This document shows positions 37,559 through 45,697 of a stretch of 57,622 bases of DNA, piece by piece. The DNA is from Clostridia bacterium. Lineage in GTDB: Bacteria; Bacillota; Clostridia; RGIG6154. Below the pieces are notes generated by a model. The model was given only the letters and a program-made list of their open reading frames with translations, was not told the origin of the DNA and made no database searches. The position numbers and the translations under genes are program-made. The stretch covers positions 1 to 57,622 of the forward strand of contig JAGAJK010000009.1 in NCBI GenBank assembly GCA_017626145.1, in the 5' to 3' direction. Position 1 is the first letter of the stretch; the number at the start of each line of letters is the position of its first letter.

Positions 37559-37613
37559 ATTTGTCAAAGTTTAAATAAAAGATATATTTGTCTATTTTAT
37601 GTAAGATTTGTTC
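37559..37613. promoter_or_regulatory. Three direct repeats between divergent operon and PocR-AraC gene
   Basis: ATTTGTC at 37559-37565, ATTTGTC at 37586-37592 and ATTTGTTC at 37606-37613 are spaced 27 and 20 nt apart. Position and spacing suit half-sites of the adjacent AraC-type regulator, but the region is AT-rich. Confidence 0.35.
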
Positions 37614-37639
37614 AACATCGAATATTTTTTTCATATTTC

Positions 37640-37668
37640 TTGATTTTCAAATAGATATCTGATATAAT
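37640..37668 (+). promoter_or_regulatory. Promoter of PocR-AraC regulator
   Basis: TTGATT (37640-37645), 17-nt spacer, TATAAT (37663-37668), about 15 nt upstream of the start codon, so the leader is very short. Confidence 0.45.
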
Positions 37669-37683
37669 TTAATTGGTGATTTT

Positions 37684-38511
37684 ATGTTAAATATCAATAT
37701 ATCTAACTTGCATAAAGCTTTCAAAGATTTCCATACTCTTACAAACATTAAAATTGTTTTGTATGACAAAAACGGAAAGTATCTGTTATCATACCCTAAA
37801 GAAGATATAACCTTTTGTAAGCTCATAGGTAAAATTCCCGAATGGAGTCAAAAATGTAACGACTGCGACTATGCAAATTTTGATTCCTGTTCAAAATTAA
37901 AAAAAGATGTTTATTATCAATGCCATTTAGGGCTATCAGAAGCTATCGTTCCGATTTATGATGCAGGCGGGATTCTTGGATTTGTTATGTTCGGTCAGGT
38001 TCTCACAGAAAAAAATGAGCATAAAACACGTAAATTGCTAAATCAAAAATTCAATAGTGAGCTATATCCCGATATAAACAAAGCAATACAAAACATTCCT
38101 GTAAAAACTGAAGCAGAGCTTGAAGCAAGTATCACAATATTAAAAGCCCTTGCTTTATACTTCCTTTCCAACAAATGGGTTACTCCTGCTAAAAATGAGT
38201 TTATACGACAAATCGACCAATATATAAAAGAACATATATCCCATACTATTACAGCAGAGGATATATGTTCAGAATTTCACATAAAAAGAACAAGACTTTA
38301 CAGTATAGCAAACGAATATCTTAATTGCAGCATCGCTGAATATATACGTAATTTCCGCATAGCAGAAGCTTGCCGCTTACTTACAGAAACAAACATTCCA
38401 ATAACCGATGTTGCATATTCAACCGGATTCTCAGATTACGGACACTTTTCCCGTATATTTAAACAAATAAAAGGTCATTCTGCAAGTGCATACAGAAAAT
38501 CAAATAAATAA
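37684..38511 (+). CDS. PocR-domain AraC-family transcriptional regulator
   Basis: This 275-residue protein has an N-terminal PocR-type sensor domain (about 5-160) with the characteristic cysteines C45, C58, C61, C69 and C80 (FCKLI, KCNDCDYANFDSC, YYQCHLGLSEAIVPI) and a PAS-like GILGFVMFGQVL end. The C-terminal AraC double helix-turn-helix spans about 175-275 (TAEDICSEFHIKRTRLYSIANEYL, ITDVAYSTGFSDYGHFSRIFKQ). It is divergent from the epimerase-isomerase-kinase-aldolase operon and most likely activates it in response to a pathway sugar or small diol-like ligand. Ribosome binding site weak (GGTGAT). A strong terminator follows. Confidence 0.9.
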   Translation: MLNINISNLHKAFKDFHTLTNIKIVLYDKNGKYLLSYPKEDITFCKLIGKIPEWSQKCNDCDYANFDSCSKLKKDVYYQCHLGLSEAIVPIYDAGGILGFVMFGQVLTEKNEHKTRKLLNQKFNSELYPDINKAIQNIPVKTEAELEASITILKALALYFLSNKWVTPAKNEFIRQIDQYIKEHISHTITAEDICSEFHIKRTRLYSIANEYLNCSIAEYIRNFRIAEACRLLTETNIPITDVAYSTGFSDYGHFSRIFKQIKGHSASAYRKSNK

Positions 38512-38535
38512 TTATACCATTCGCTTCCTTTTAAG

Positions 38536-38567
38536 AATCTTTGAGAAGAAATTCCTTCTCAAAGATT
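38536..38567 (+). terminator. Terminator of the PocR-AraC gene
   Basis: AATCTTTGAGAAG (38536-38548) pairs perfectly (13 bp) with 38555-38567 and is followed by TTAC. It lies 25 nt after the stop. Confidence 0.75.
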
Positions 38568-38584
38568 TTACTAAATAAATTTAT

Positions 38585-38686
38585 TTATATCTCGAATCCG
38601 TCTGTGATTCCATTTAATCTTGATGTATCTTTCTTTACATAGTACATCTCAGTTATTTGCGATGTGGTGTGTCCGGATATATCCTC
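38585..38686 (-). pseudogene. C-terminal remnant of a tyrosine recombinase (integrase), copy 1
   Basis: On the minus strand, frame ending at 38585-38587, I read GHTTSQITEMYYVKKDT followed by SRLNGITDGFEI and a stop. This is the end of a tyrosine-type site-specific recombinase: the GH motif and the nucleophile Tyr in MYY. Only about 33 codons remain and nothing upstream continues it. It sits directly beside repeat R copy 2. Confidence 0.7.
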
Positions 38687-38739
38687 TATAATGAATAATA
38701 AATGGAAAAATATGTCTACAAATACCTTATTACTCATAG

Positions 38740-39117
38740 TTTTCGGGTTATTGTGGATATGACTCTTTTCGCTCTGCCCCTGCCTCGTCGGAATAAGCTT
38801 CGTTTGCTTTGTTTTTCTATCCGAAAAACTTCGCTTACTCCGCTATTCCTCCTCTTCCCAAAAAATCTTACGATTTTTCGGGAGCCCTATTTTACTTTGG
38901 CTTAAACACCACGTTTAAGCCATTTTTTGTGTCATTAATTCTAAGGTATGCGGTTTTCTGTGTCAATTAAAATCACCCAAAATGAGCATCAATTTCGTGT
39001 CTGGTTGCATACATTTTTAACCATTCCGTCTGCTGCATCATCAATTTAGCATCATTTTTTCAGATTCTACCGATGAAAAAACTGCGAGAGTTAAAAATAT
39101 TCTCGCAGATTTTTTTA
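38740..39117. repeat. Dispersed intergenic repeat R, copy 2 (full)
   Basis: Near-identical to 8577-8946 in most segments, including CTCTGCCCCTGCCTCGTCGG and the terminal hairpin (39075-39117). The GCTTAAAC hairpin is kept although its loop differs (CACCA instead of ATCGA). No gene is seen in 38687-39175 apart from this repeat. Confidence 0.8.
39075..39117. terminator. Terminator hairpin of repeat R copy 2
   Basis: Stem CTGCGAGA (39082-39089) with TCTCGCAG (39101-39108), flanked by A and T runs. On the minus strand it ends the long operon whose last gene stops at 39176. Confidence 0.75.
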
Positions 39118-39175
39118 ATTATATTAATTTTTCGTTTCTTTGTTTACTCCGTATCAATTTTTTAGAAACATATTA

Positions 39176-39991
39176 TTACAAAAGTTGAGATTCAAGAAAT
39201 TCTTTTGCTTTAATTATGTCGCTGATTTGTTTATCCCCTGAAATTTCACGTTCAATTGTTATTGTATCTTTGTAACCGATTTCTTTAAGACGTGAAATAA
39301 ATTGCGGATAATTTACCCGTCCTTCGCCAAGAGGTGTTTCTTTGCCAAGCTCTCTGCCATTTGTGGGATAACATCCGTCCTTGCCGTGGATATCTCTTAC
39401 AAACTCACCTATTATGTCTAAAGCATCAACAGGATTTGCTTTCCCGTACATAATTAAGTTTGCAGGGTCAAGATTAATTCCAAGATTACCTGTTCCAACA
39501 TCTTCAATCATTCTGCGAAGAGTAACAGGTGTTTCCTGACCTGTTTCAAACAGAAAATACTGATCATTCTTTTTAACATATTCGCCAATATCCCGTATAC
39601 AGCAAACTAAGGATTGATATTCGGCTGTATTAGGATTTTCAGGAATAAAGCCTGCGTGGGTTGCTATATTTTTAACATTGATTTTTTTCGCGAAATCAGA
39701 CCCGTTTTTCAGTTCTCTGCTTCTTTCGTATCTGTATGTTTCAGGAACAAGTCCCAAAGTAAGAGGACCTTCATAAAAATTCCACTTTTGTGGTCCTTTC
39801 CAACCGCACCAGAATGTTGAAACAGTTATACCGTATTTCTCACAACATTCATTAATAAGATTTGCGTTTTCGTCATTCATAAGAGTTTCATTCCAACAAC
39901 ATAGTTGACAGTAAGAAAAACCCAGACTATTTACTTTTTTAAATTCCTCTTCAATCTGATTATTAAGTGGTACTAACACACCAAGTTTCAT
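39176..39991 (-). CDS. Sugar phosphate isomerase/epimerase-like TIM barrel (AP-endonuclease 2 family), copy B
   Basis: This 271-residue protein has the xylose-isomerase-like TIM-barrel fold with a likely metal site of Glu (FLFETGQE), Asp (GINLDPANLI), His (DIHGKDG) and Glu (TIEREIS). The family includes isomerases, epimerases and the lyase/hydrolase partners of 3-keto-glycoside oxidoreductases. It is a close duplicate of 43019-43831; identity is very high over KANPVDALDIIGEFVRDIHG and similar stretches. It follows a Gfo/MocA gene and an esterase stub. The AAAGGTG ribosome binding site lies within the end of that stub. It is the last gene of the operon, with the repeat-R terminator about 60 nt downstream. 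Confidence 0.87.
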   Translation of the reverse strand: MKLGVLVPLNNQIEEEFKKVNSLGFSYCQLCCWNETLMNDENANLINECCEKYGITVSTFWCGWKGPQKWNFYEGPLTLGLVPETYRYERSRELKNGSDFAKKINVKNIATHAGFIPENPNTAEYQSLVCCIRDIGEYVKKNDQYFLFETGQETPVTLRRMIEDVGTGNLGINLDPANLIMYGKANPVDALDIIGEFVRDIHGKDGCYPTNGRELGKETPLGEGRVNYPQFISRLKEIGYKDTITIEREISGDKQISDIIKAKEFLESQLL

Positions 39992-40147
39992 TTATTCCAC
40001 ACCTTTCAAATTATTAAATGCTTTAATCCATTCATTTTTAATATACTCATGCCCCATAGGTGTCGGATGCACACCATCACCATTTGCAACAAAAAACGTC
40101 TGTAGATAAATCTCATATATTACCTCATCAGCAAGTAGGTTATTCAT
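39992..40147 (-). pseudogene. SGNH/GDSL-hydrolase remnant
   Basis: A 51-codon frame begins with a good AAGGAA site and ATG at 40147 and ends with [22 protein letters not shown], the block V motif (Asp-x-x-His) of SGNH esterases. The rest of the fold, including the catalytic Ser, Gly and Asn blocks, is missing. I infer an internal deletion joining the first ~20 codons to the last ~30. The start overlaps the end of the oxidoreductase gene. Probably non-functional as an esterase. Confidence 0.65.
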
Positions 40148-41075
40148 AATAAAAAGTTCCTTTCTTCTTAGCAGACTCAACCTCAGCAAGGGCAATTTTA
40201 ATCGAATTAACAACAGATTCCGGTGATGTTATACTACTGCACCTTCTTTGTATAATGCAATCAAGAAACTCTTTGATTTCTTTGTAAAAATAACTTTCTT
40301 TTTCGAGTGCAGGAGTTATAATTTCGTCATCTGTATAAACTGTAAGTGTTTCACCTTCAATAATCACACAAGCCTTTTCGAAATTAACAAGACAGCGTGC
40401 TTCAAAAGGAAATTTTTGGGGCATAGACCAGTCGGCACTACTTAATATAACAGTTCCGTCTTTCATTTCATACTGAGTAAATATTGCCTCAGCTTCAACT
40501 TTATTTTCAGTCATAACTGAATGAATGCTTTTGGGTGTACCAAAAATCCAATTAATCAAGTCTACGTCGTGTATATGCATATCTATAATACATCCGCCTG
40601 ATTTATCTTCTTTTAAAATCCAGTTATTCCATGTCCACAACGGAGTTTGGGAATATCTTGTGAATTCTGCCCTGCTAACTCTGCCAAAGGTTGTATTTTC
40701 AACATATTCTTTCAATTTAACAAAAGCGGAATCAAATCTTAAGCACTGACCTATCATAAGAAAGGCATTGTTATTCTTTGATGCTTTAATCATTTCTTCA
40801 CACGACTCAACATTTAAAGCCATAGGCTTTTCGAAAAAAACATTTATTCCGTGAGATAAAGCATAAACTGCAACTTCTTTATGCAAATAAGTAGGAACAG
40901 CAGAAACAATAATATCAGGCTTTTCTTTATCAATTAATTCTTTATAATCATCGTAAAAGCTGCAGTTTGAAATATCTATATCAGAGCAATCTACATCACC
41001 AAGATTCAAACTTACACTCTCTTTAAATTTTTCTGCTGTTGTTCCGCATATTGCAGTCAGCAAAAGCTCATAACC
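40140..41075 (-). pseudogene. Gfo/Idh/MocA oxidoreductase lacking its N-terminal nucleotide-binding motif, copy B
   Basis: From about 41075 down to 40140 this is nearly identical to the intact gene at 43828-44856 (TAICGTTAEKFKESVSLNLG, EKPMALNVESCEEMI, CIIDMHIHDVDLINWIFG). The first ~35 residues, including the GFGGLGRVH dinucleotide-binding loop, are replaced by sequence read from an initiator-tRNA fragment on the other strand. The open frame continues to 41165 but those residues are not protein-like. Without the loop, NAD(P) binding is very unlikely. The junction is at the shared 8-mer TCATAACC. Confidence 0.8.
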
Positions 41076-41147
41076 CGAAGGTCGCGTGGCGCCCCGAACG
41101 AAGTGAGGAAGTGCCCTTGGGGTATTCAAGTCCCGTCCCCGCAACCA
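41067..41147 (+). tRNA. 3' half of an initiator tRNA (fMet), with an insertion in the T arm
   Basis: CTCATAA (anticodon loop CAU, 41067-41073), CCCGA, variable loop AGGTC, T loop TTCAAGT (41125-41131), CCCGT, CCCCGCA, A and CCA (to 41147) match the 3' half of bacterial initiator tRNA. The 5' half is absent. About 36 extra bases interrupt the T stem (41087-41124, including GCCCCGAACGAAGTGAGG). Not a functional tRNA. Confidence 0.75.
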
Positions 41148-41152
41148 AGAAA

Positions 41153-41183
41153 ACAAGTCATACATTGTACGGCTTGTTTTTTG
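41153..41183 (+). terminator. Terminator carried with the tRNA fragment
   Basis: ACAAGTC (41153-41159) pairs with GGCTTGT (41171-41177), followed by TTTTT. Presumably the native terminator of the donor tRNA gene. Confidence 0.65.
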
Positions 41184-41375
41184 TTATGGGCGATTTGATA
41201 CCGCCGTGTTTATTCAAGTTATGAGCCGAACAAGTTACTTAACACCGACACAACGCAAGTCGCAGGGCAAGTGATTTTTCACTGAATTGAGACGCAACCT
41301 TGTCTTTTACTATTATCTGAATACATCTGTTTGTATCAGGTAACATTTGCTTGTGCTACGCTATAAAAAATATTC
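41184..41375. other. Non-coding stretch between tRNA fragment and GH3 gene
   Basis: No gene is seen. It contains a small imperfect hairpin near 41316-41341 (CTGAATACA with TGTAT.CAG). It has no resemblance to the neighbouring operon and may have come in with the tRNA fragment. Confidence 0.4.
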
Positions 41376-42986
41376 TCATACTTCTCGGTCAAAATAACCT
41401 TTCAATTCGACAGGGTTTTTACCTTTTGCTTCAATTTCGCCGGTTATTACACGGACAAACGCTTTTTGACTTTCTTCGGTGAAAGAAAAGGCATTTATAT
41501 ATGTTCTCAAAAATGGTAGTTCGTATAATTTATATGGGTCTGCAAATGATGTAAATATAACATTGGGATTTTTGAATATATACCCTCTCCAGAATGTCAT
41601 AATTGAATTCCAGTCAACTCTCAGAGAAGCACCTGAACTGTCTATGGTAGACAATCCGCAGTTCACAAGAACGCAGGTAGGGTTTTCTTTTTCAAACACT
41701 TCCTGAATCGGTCTGTGCCATGTGTTTTTAAGATGTATTGTTTTTATGCCTCGTTCATTCAATTCTTTTTCAATATATTGAAATTTATCAGCATAATTCT
41801 TTTTATAAAACATCGAACACAAAAGCACAGTATCACCGCTTTTTAAGTTAAGAGGAAGTATATTATCTACATCTCTTACTATTTTGATGCTTTTTTCCGC
41901 AATTTCTGTTGCTATTTCTTCAATATTTTCCGTAATTTCAACTTCAGGCTCTTTTTCATCAAGAAGCCCTACCGTTTCTTTAAGTTTTAAAATTCTTCTT
42001 ACGGCATCTTTTAATCTGTCCATAGAAACAATGCCGTCAAGAACTGCATTTTTTATGTAATCAAAATATGAAGGTTCTGCAAATAAAAGCATATCCCCTC
42101 CTGCGTTTATAAATCTTACAGGAAGCTCATTTTCTGGAACAACTGCAGATACCCCAACCATACTCAGAGCATCAGAAACGATACATCCGTCAAATCCCAG
42201 TTCGCCTCTTAAAAGATCTGTCATAAGACTTTTTGAAAGGGTGGCAGGTAAATATACACCTAAATCATCACATTCGGTTTGAAAAGCCGGTAAACTTACA
42301 TGACCCACCATAACAGAACCGGGATTTAATTTGAACATTTCTTTGTATACATAACCGTATGTATTCATCCATTCTTCTTTGGATAAAGGATTTACAGAGG
42401 TGCAGAAATGCTGATTTCTGTCATCTATACCGTCACCGGGAAAATGCTTACAGCCGCCTGCCATCAAACCTTCGGATTGAAGTCCTTTAAGATATGCCCC
42501 TGCAATTTTTACAACATGCTGAGGACTGTCCGAAACTGCTCTTGTATTGGTTACGGGATTATCTTTATTGTAATTTATATCAACAACAGGTGCGTATGAC
42601 CAGTGCATTCCATTTTTACGGCAAAGCTGTGCCGTTGCTTTTCCGCCCTTTTCGATTAATTTTTCATCGTCACAAGCTCCCCACGCCATCTGATTAGGTA
42701 AGATATGCTCACAATCTTTAATAGGATTAGGACCGTATTCGGTATCACCCGAAACAATTACGGGAACACAGGTGTACGTATTCACAAGTTTGGTTACTAT
42801 TTTTATTTGCTCACCCGTTATTTCGTGCATGAAAACACCACCGGGCTTAGTTCTTTTAAATATTTCTTCAAATTCCTCAAGTTCATTTTCAGATTTATCC
42901 AAGGGTACAGAATAACAAAGAACCTGTCCGCACAAATCGTCAAGTGTCATTTTTTCTATAATTGCTTCAATATTCTGATTATTCAT
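41376..42986 (-). CDS. Cytoplasmic GH3 glycoside hydrolase with altered acid/base dyad
   Basis: This 536-residue protein has no signal peptide. It is a GH3 barrel with nucleophile D272 (GFDGCIVSDALSM) and KHFPGDG (180-186). Where the paralogues have Asp-x-His it has N191-Q192-H193, so the Asp of the dyad is Asn; D189 lies nearby. Sandwich domain to the end (GEIEAKGKNPVELKGY). Start after AAGGAAGG. It lies between the two Gfo/isomerase-like copies, 32 nt after the isomerase-like gene. Probably acts on imported oligosaccharides; the altered dyad suggests a different specificity or mechanism, or reduced activity. Confidence 0.87.
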   Translation of the reverse strand: MNNQNIEAIIEKMTLDDLCGQVLCYSVPLDKSENELEEFEEIFKRTKPGGVFMHEITGEQIKIVTKLVNTYTCVPVIVSGDTEYGPNPIKDCEHILPNQMAWGACDDEKLIEKGGKATAQLCRKNGMHWSYAPVVDINYNKDNPVTNTRAVSDSPQHVVKIAGAYLKGLQSEGLMAGGCKHFPGDGIDDRNQHFCTSVNPLSKEEWMNTYGYVYKEMFKLNPGSVMVGHVSLPAFQTECDDLGVYLPATLSKSLMTDLLRGELGFDGCIVSDALSMVGVSAVVPENELPVRFINAGGDMLLFAEPSYFDYIKNAVLDGIVSMDRLKDAVRRILKLKETVGLLDEKEPEVEITENIEEIATEIAEKSIKIVRDVDNILPLNLKSGDTVLLCSMFYKKNYADKFQYIEKELNERGIKTIHLKNTWHRPIQEVFEKENPTCVLVNCGLSTIDSSGASLRVDWNSIMTFWRGYIFKNPNVIFTSFADPYKLYELPFLRTYINAFSFTEESQKAFVRVITGEIEAKGKNPVELKGYFDREV

Positions 42987-43018
42987 TGCTTATTTATCCT
43001 TCCTTAATACCATAGCCT

Positions 43019-43831
43019 TTAATTTATAAGAGAATTTAAATATTCTTTGGCATTTTTAATGTCACTTATCTGTTTTTCGCCTGATATTTCTCGTTCGATA
43101 GTTATTGCACCGTCATATCCGATTTCTCTAAGTCGTGAAATAAATTGCGGATAATTAACTTTTCCTTCGCCAAGAGGTGTCTCTTTGCCAAGTTCTCTGC
43201 CGTTTGTTGGATAACATCCGTCCTTGCCGTGGATATCTCTTACAAACTCACCTATTATGTCTAAAGCATCAACAGGATTTGCTTTCCCGTACATAATTAA
43301 GTTTGCAGGATCAAGATTAATTCCAAGATTACCTGTTCCAACATCTTCAATAATTCTTCTGAGAGTAACGGGAGTTTCCTGTCCCGTTTCAAAAAGGAAG
43401 TACTGACCGTTATTTTTAACATATTGCGCAATATCACGAATACAACAAACAAGCGAATTATATTCTGCTGTACATGGTGTTTCGGGAATAAAACCAACAT
43501 GAGTTGCTATATTTAAAACATTAATTTTCTTTGCAAAATCGGAGCCCTTTTTCAGTTCACGGCTACGTTCATATCTGTAAGTTTCGGGAACAAGACCTAA
43601 TGTAAGAGGTCCTTCATAAAAATTCCATCTCTGCGGACCTTTCCAACCACACCAAAAGGTTGAAACGGTAACATTATATTTTTCGCTGCTTTTATTAACC
43701 AGTTCAGCCATTTCATCGGTCATAAGTACTTCTTCCCAGCAACAAAGTTGACATGAGTTAAAACCTAAGTCATATACTTTTTTAAATTCTTCTTCCACAT
43801 TATTAAGTGGTACTAACACACCAAGTTTCAT
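43019..43831 (-). CDS. Sugar phosphate isomerase/epimerase-like TIM barrel, copy A
   Basis: This 270-residue protein has the same fold and putative metal ligands as the copy at 39176-39991 (Glu in FLFETGQE, Asp in NLDPANLI, His in DIHGKDG, Glu in TIEREIS). The start codon overlaps the stop of the Gfo/MocA gene (ATGA) and its GGAGG lies within that gene, so the two are translationally coupled. Such Gfo plus TIM-barrel couples are known to carry out oxidation and then elimination or cleavage of glycosides via 3-keto sugars. That is the role I infer here, without proof. Confidence 0.88.
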   Translation of the reverse strand: MKLGVLVPLNNVEEEFKKVYDLGFNSCQLCCWEEVLMTDEMAELVNKSSEKYNVTVSTFWCGWKGPQRWNFYEGPLTLGLVPETYRYERSRELKKGSDFAKKINVLNIATHVGFIPETPCTAEYNSLVCCIRDIAQYVKNNGQYFLFETGQETPVTLRRIIEDVGTGNLGINLDPANLIMYGKANPVDALDIIGEFVRDIHGKDGCYPTNGRELGKETPLGEGKVNYPQFISRLREIGYDGAITIEREISGEKQISDIKNAKEYLNSLIN

Positions 43832-44856
43832 TTTTCTTCCTCCATATTTATGTATATTGTATTCTTTTCTTTCGCGGATTTAACCTCCGCCATTACAATT
43901 TTAACAGTGTCAAGTATCGACTCCGTTGATGTGGTTTCACTTGTGCATTTTTTCGTAATACACTCAACAAAATCTTTCATTTCGTTATAAAAATAAGATT
44001 CACCATCAAAAGTCTCTTCAATAACCTCATTATCTGTATACACAACAACACTGTTATCTTTAATCACAACAGTTGCCTTTTCAAAATTCACAAGACATTT
44101 TGCCTCGAAAGGAAATTTTTGGGGCATAGACCAATCGGCACTACTTAATATAAGAGTTCCGTCTTTCATTTCATACTGAGTAAATATTGCCTCTGCCTCA
44201 ACTTTATTTTCAGTCATAACTGAATGAATGCTTTTTGGTGTTCCAAATATCCAGTTAATCAGGTCTACGTCATGTATATGCATATCTATAATACATCCGC
44301 CTGATTTATCTTCTTTTAAAATCCAGTTATTCCATGTCCACAACGGAGTTTGGGAATATCTTGTGAATTCTGCCCTGTTAACTTTGCCAAAGGTTTTATT
44401 TTCAACATATTCTTTCAATTTAACAAAAGAGGAATCGAATCTTAAACACTGCCCTATCATAAGGAATGCATTGTTATTCTTTGATGCTTTAATCATTTCT
44501 TCACACGACTCAACATTTAAAGCCATAGGCTTTTCGGAAAAAACATTTATTCCGTGTGATAAAGCATATACAGCAACTTCCTTGTGTAAATAAGTAGGAA
44601 CAGCAGAAACAATAAAATCAGGATTTTCTTTATCAATTAATTCTTTATAATCATCATAAAAGCTGCAGTTTGAAATATCTATATCAGAGCAATCTACATC
44701 ACCAAGATTCAAACTTACACTCTCTTTAAATTTTTCTGCTGTTGTTCCGCATATCGCCACAAGATTTAAATCATAACCTTCTTTTGAAAGTCTGTTAAGA
44801 TTAGAAAGATGAACTCTTCCCAAACCACCAAAACCAATAATTGCATATTTTAACAA
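43828..44856 (-). CDS. Gfo/Idh/MocA-family oxidoreductase, copy A (intact)
   Basis: This 342-residue protein opens with LKYAIIGFGGLGRVHLSNL (complete Rossmann dinucleotide loop). It has SEKPMALNVESCEE (active-site Lys of the EKP motif, near residue 98) and GGCIIDMHIHDVDLINWIFG with the catalytic His/Asp pair. The TTG start is supported by GGAGAG eight bases upstream. NAD(P)-dependent oxidation of a sugar or glycoside is expected. It lies 4 nt after another isomerase-like gene and overlaps the next one by 4 nt, giving a tight three-gene set: isomerase-like, Gfo, isomerase-like. A damaged duplicate is at 40140. Confidence 0.9.
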   Translation of the reverse strand: MLKYAIIGFGGLGRVHLSNLNRLSKEGYDLNLVAICGTTAEKFKESVSLNLGDVDCSDIDISNCSFYDDYKELIDKENPDFIVSAVPTYLHKEVAVYALSHGINVFSEKPMALNVESCEEMIKASKNNNAFLMIGQCLRFDSSFVKLKEYVENKTFGKVNRAEFTRYSQTPLWTWNNWILKEDKSGGCIIDMHIHDVDLINWIFGTPKSIHSVMTENKVEAEAIFTQYEMKDGTLILSSADWSMPQKFPFEAKCLVNFEKATVVIKDNSVVVYTDNEVIEETFDGESYFYNEMKDFVECITKKCTSETTSTESILDTVKIVMAEVKSAKEKNTIYINMEEEK

Positions 44857-44859
44857 AAC

Positions 44860-45681
44860 CTATCTCTCCTTTTCAAGATTTATAAAAGATTTTTCCATAT
44901 CAGCTAACACATTTTCGCTTCCGTTTATCTCAACAATAGCAGAAAAATCTGTTATATTTGATTTTATAATATCAAGTGCTTCAAAAACAGGAAGTATGCC
45001 TTCTCCTATTGCAACACTATCCGCACGTCTCCCACAAATATCAAGTCTACCATCTTCTTTTTCAGCTAAATCCTTCATATGAACATGAACGGTTTTTGAT
45101 GCAAACTTTTTGCAGGCTTCTATCATATCTGTTCCACCAAACCAGTAGTTTCCTGTATCTAACACATATTTTATATCAGGTATGTTATCAAGAATATATT
45201 TAATATCATCAATATAGGAGTAAGGGGACATTGTATTAGAAAAATTTTCTACAACTGTTGTTATGTTATATTTTGACGATTGCCTGGAAACACCTGCAAA
45301 ATACTCAAGAACGATTTTGGCACATTCTTCACGTTCAAAATTATCCTTATGTATGTATTTTATTACAGGAACGGGCATAAAGAAGGGACTGTTTACCTCG
45401 GCACTGTTTTCAAGATGAAGTTTTACTTCTTCGAGTGCTAAATTTAATGCATTTTCCTTTTTATAGTCAAACTCAAAATAATGAAACACTGACGAGGTTG
45501 TTATACCAAAATCCTTTTGGAGCTTTGTTATGTGTTTACTGCCCTCTTCGATAATATTCCCTGTATATATGTCCACACATTCCATACCAAGGGGTACAAG
45601 TCTTTCCATAACCTTTTGGGTTGATATATTCTCCTGCATTGATGCCTCAAGTATCTGAGGATAAAATGTTCCTTTCTTCAT
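44860..45681 (-). CDS. Second type of sugar isomerase/epimerase-like TIM barrel
   Basis: About 273 residues from the ATG at 45681, which follows GGAGAGGG; a longer frame to 45705 lacks a site. Xylose-isomerase-like TIM barrel with putative metal ligands in VVENFSNT, YVLDTGNYWFGG, VHVHMKDLAE and AIVEINGSE. It is clearly diverged from the 43019/39176 pair, so it probably catalyses a different step. Together with Gfo and the other isomerase-like protein it could form an oxidation/epimerisation/cleavage unit for unusual glycosidic linkages. No signal peptide. Confidence 0.85.
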   Translation of the reverse strand: MKKGTFYPQILEASMQENISTQKVMERLVPLGMECVDIYTGNIIEEGSKHITKLQKDFGITTSSVFHYFEFDYKKENALNLALEEVKLHLENSAEVNSPFFMPVPVIKYIHKDNFEREECAKIVLEYFAGVSRQSSKYNITTVVENFSNTMSPYSYIDDIKYILDNIPDIKYVLDTGNYWFGGTDMIEACKKFASKTVHVHMKDLAEKEDGRLDICGRRADSVAIGEGILPVFEALDIIKSNITDFSAIVEINGSENVLADMEKSFINLEKER

Positions 45682-45697
45682 AAAAACGCCCTCTCCG

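Noticed and set aside
41067-41147. Complete tRNA-fMet gene
   Set aside because: The 5' acceptor strand, D arm and 5' side of the anticodon stem are missing, and the T stem is interrupted.
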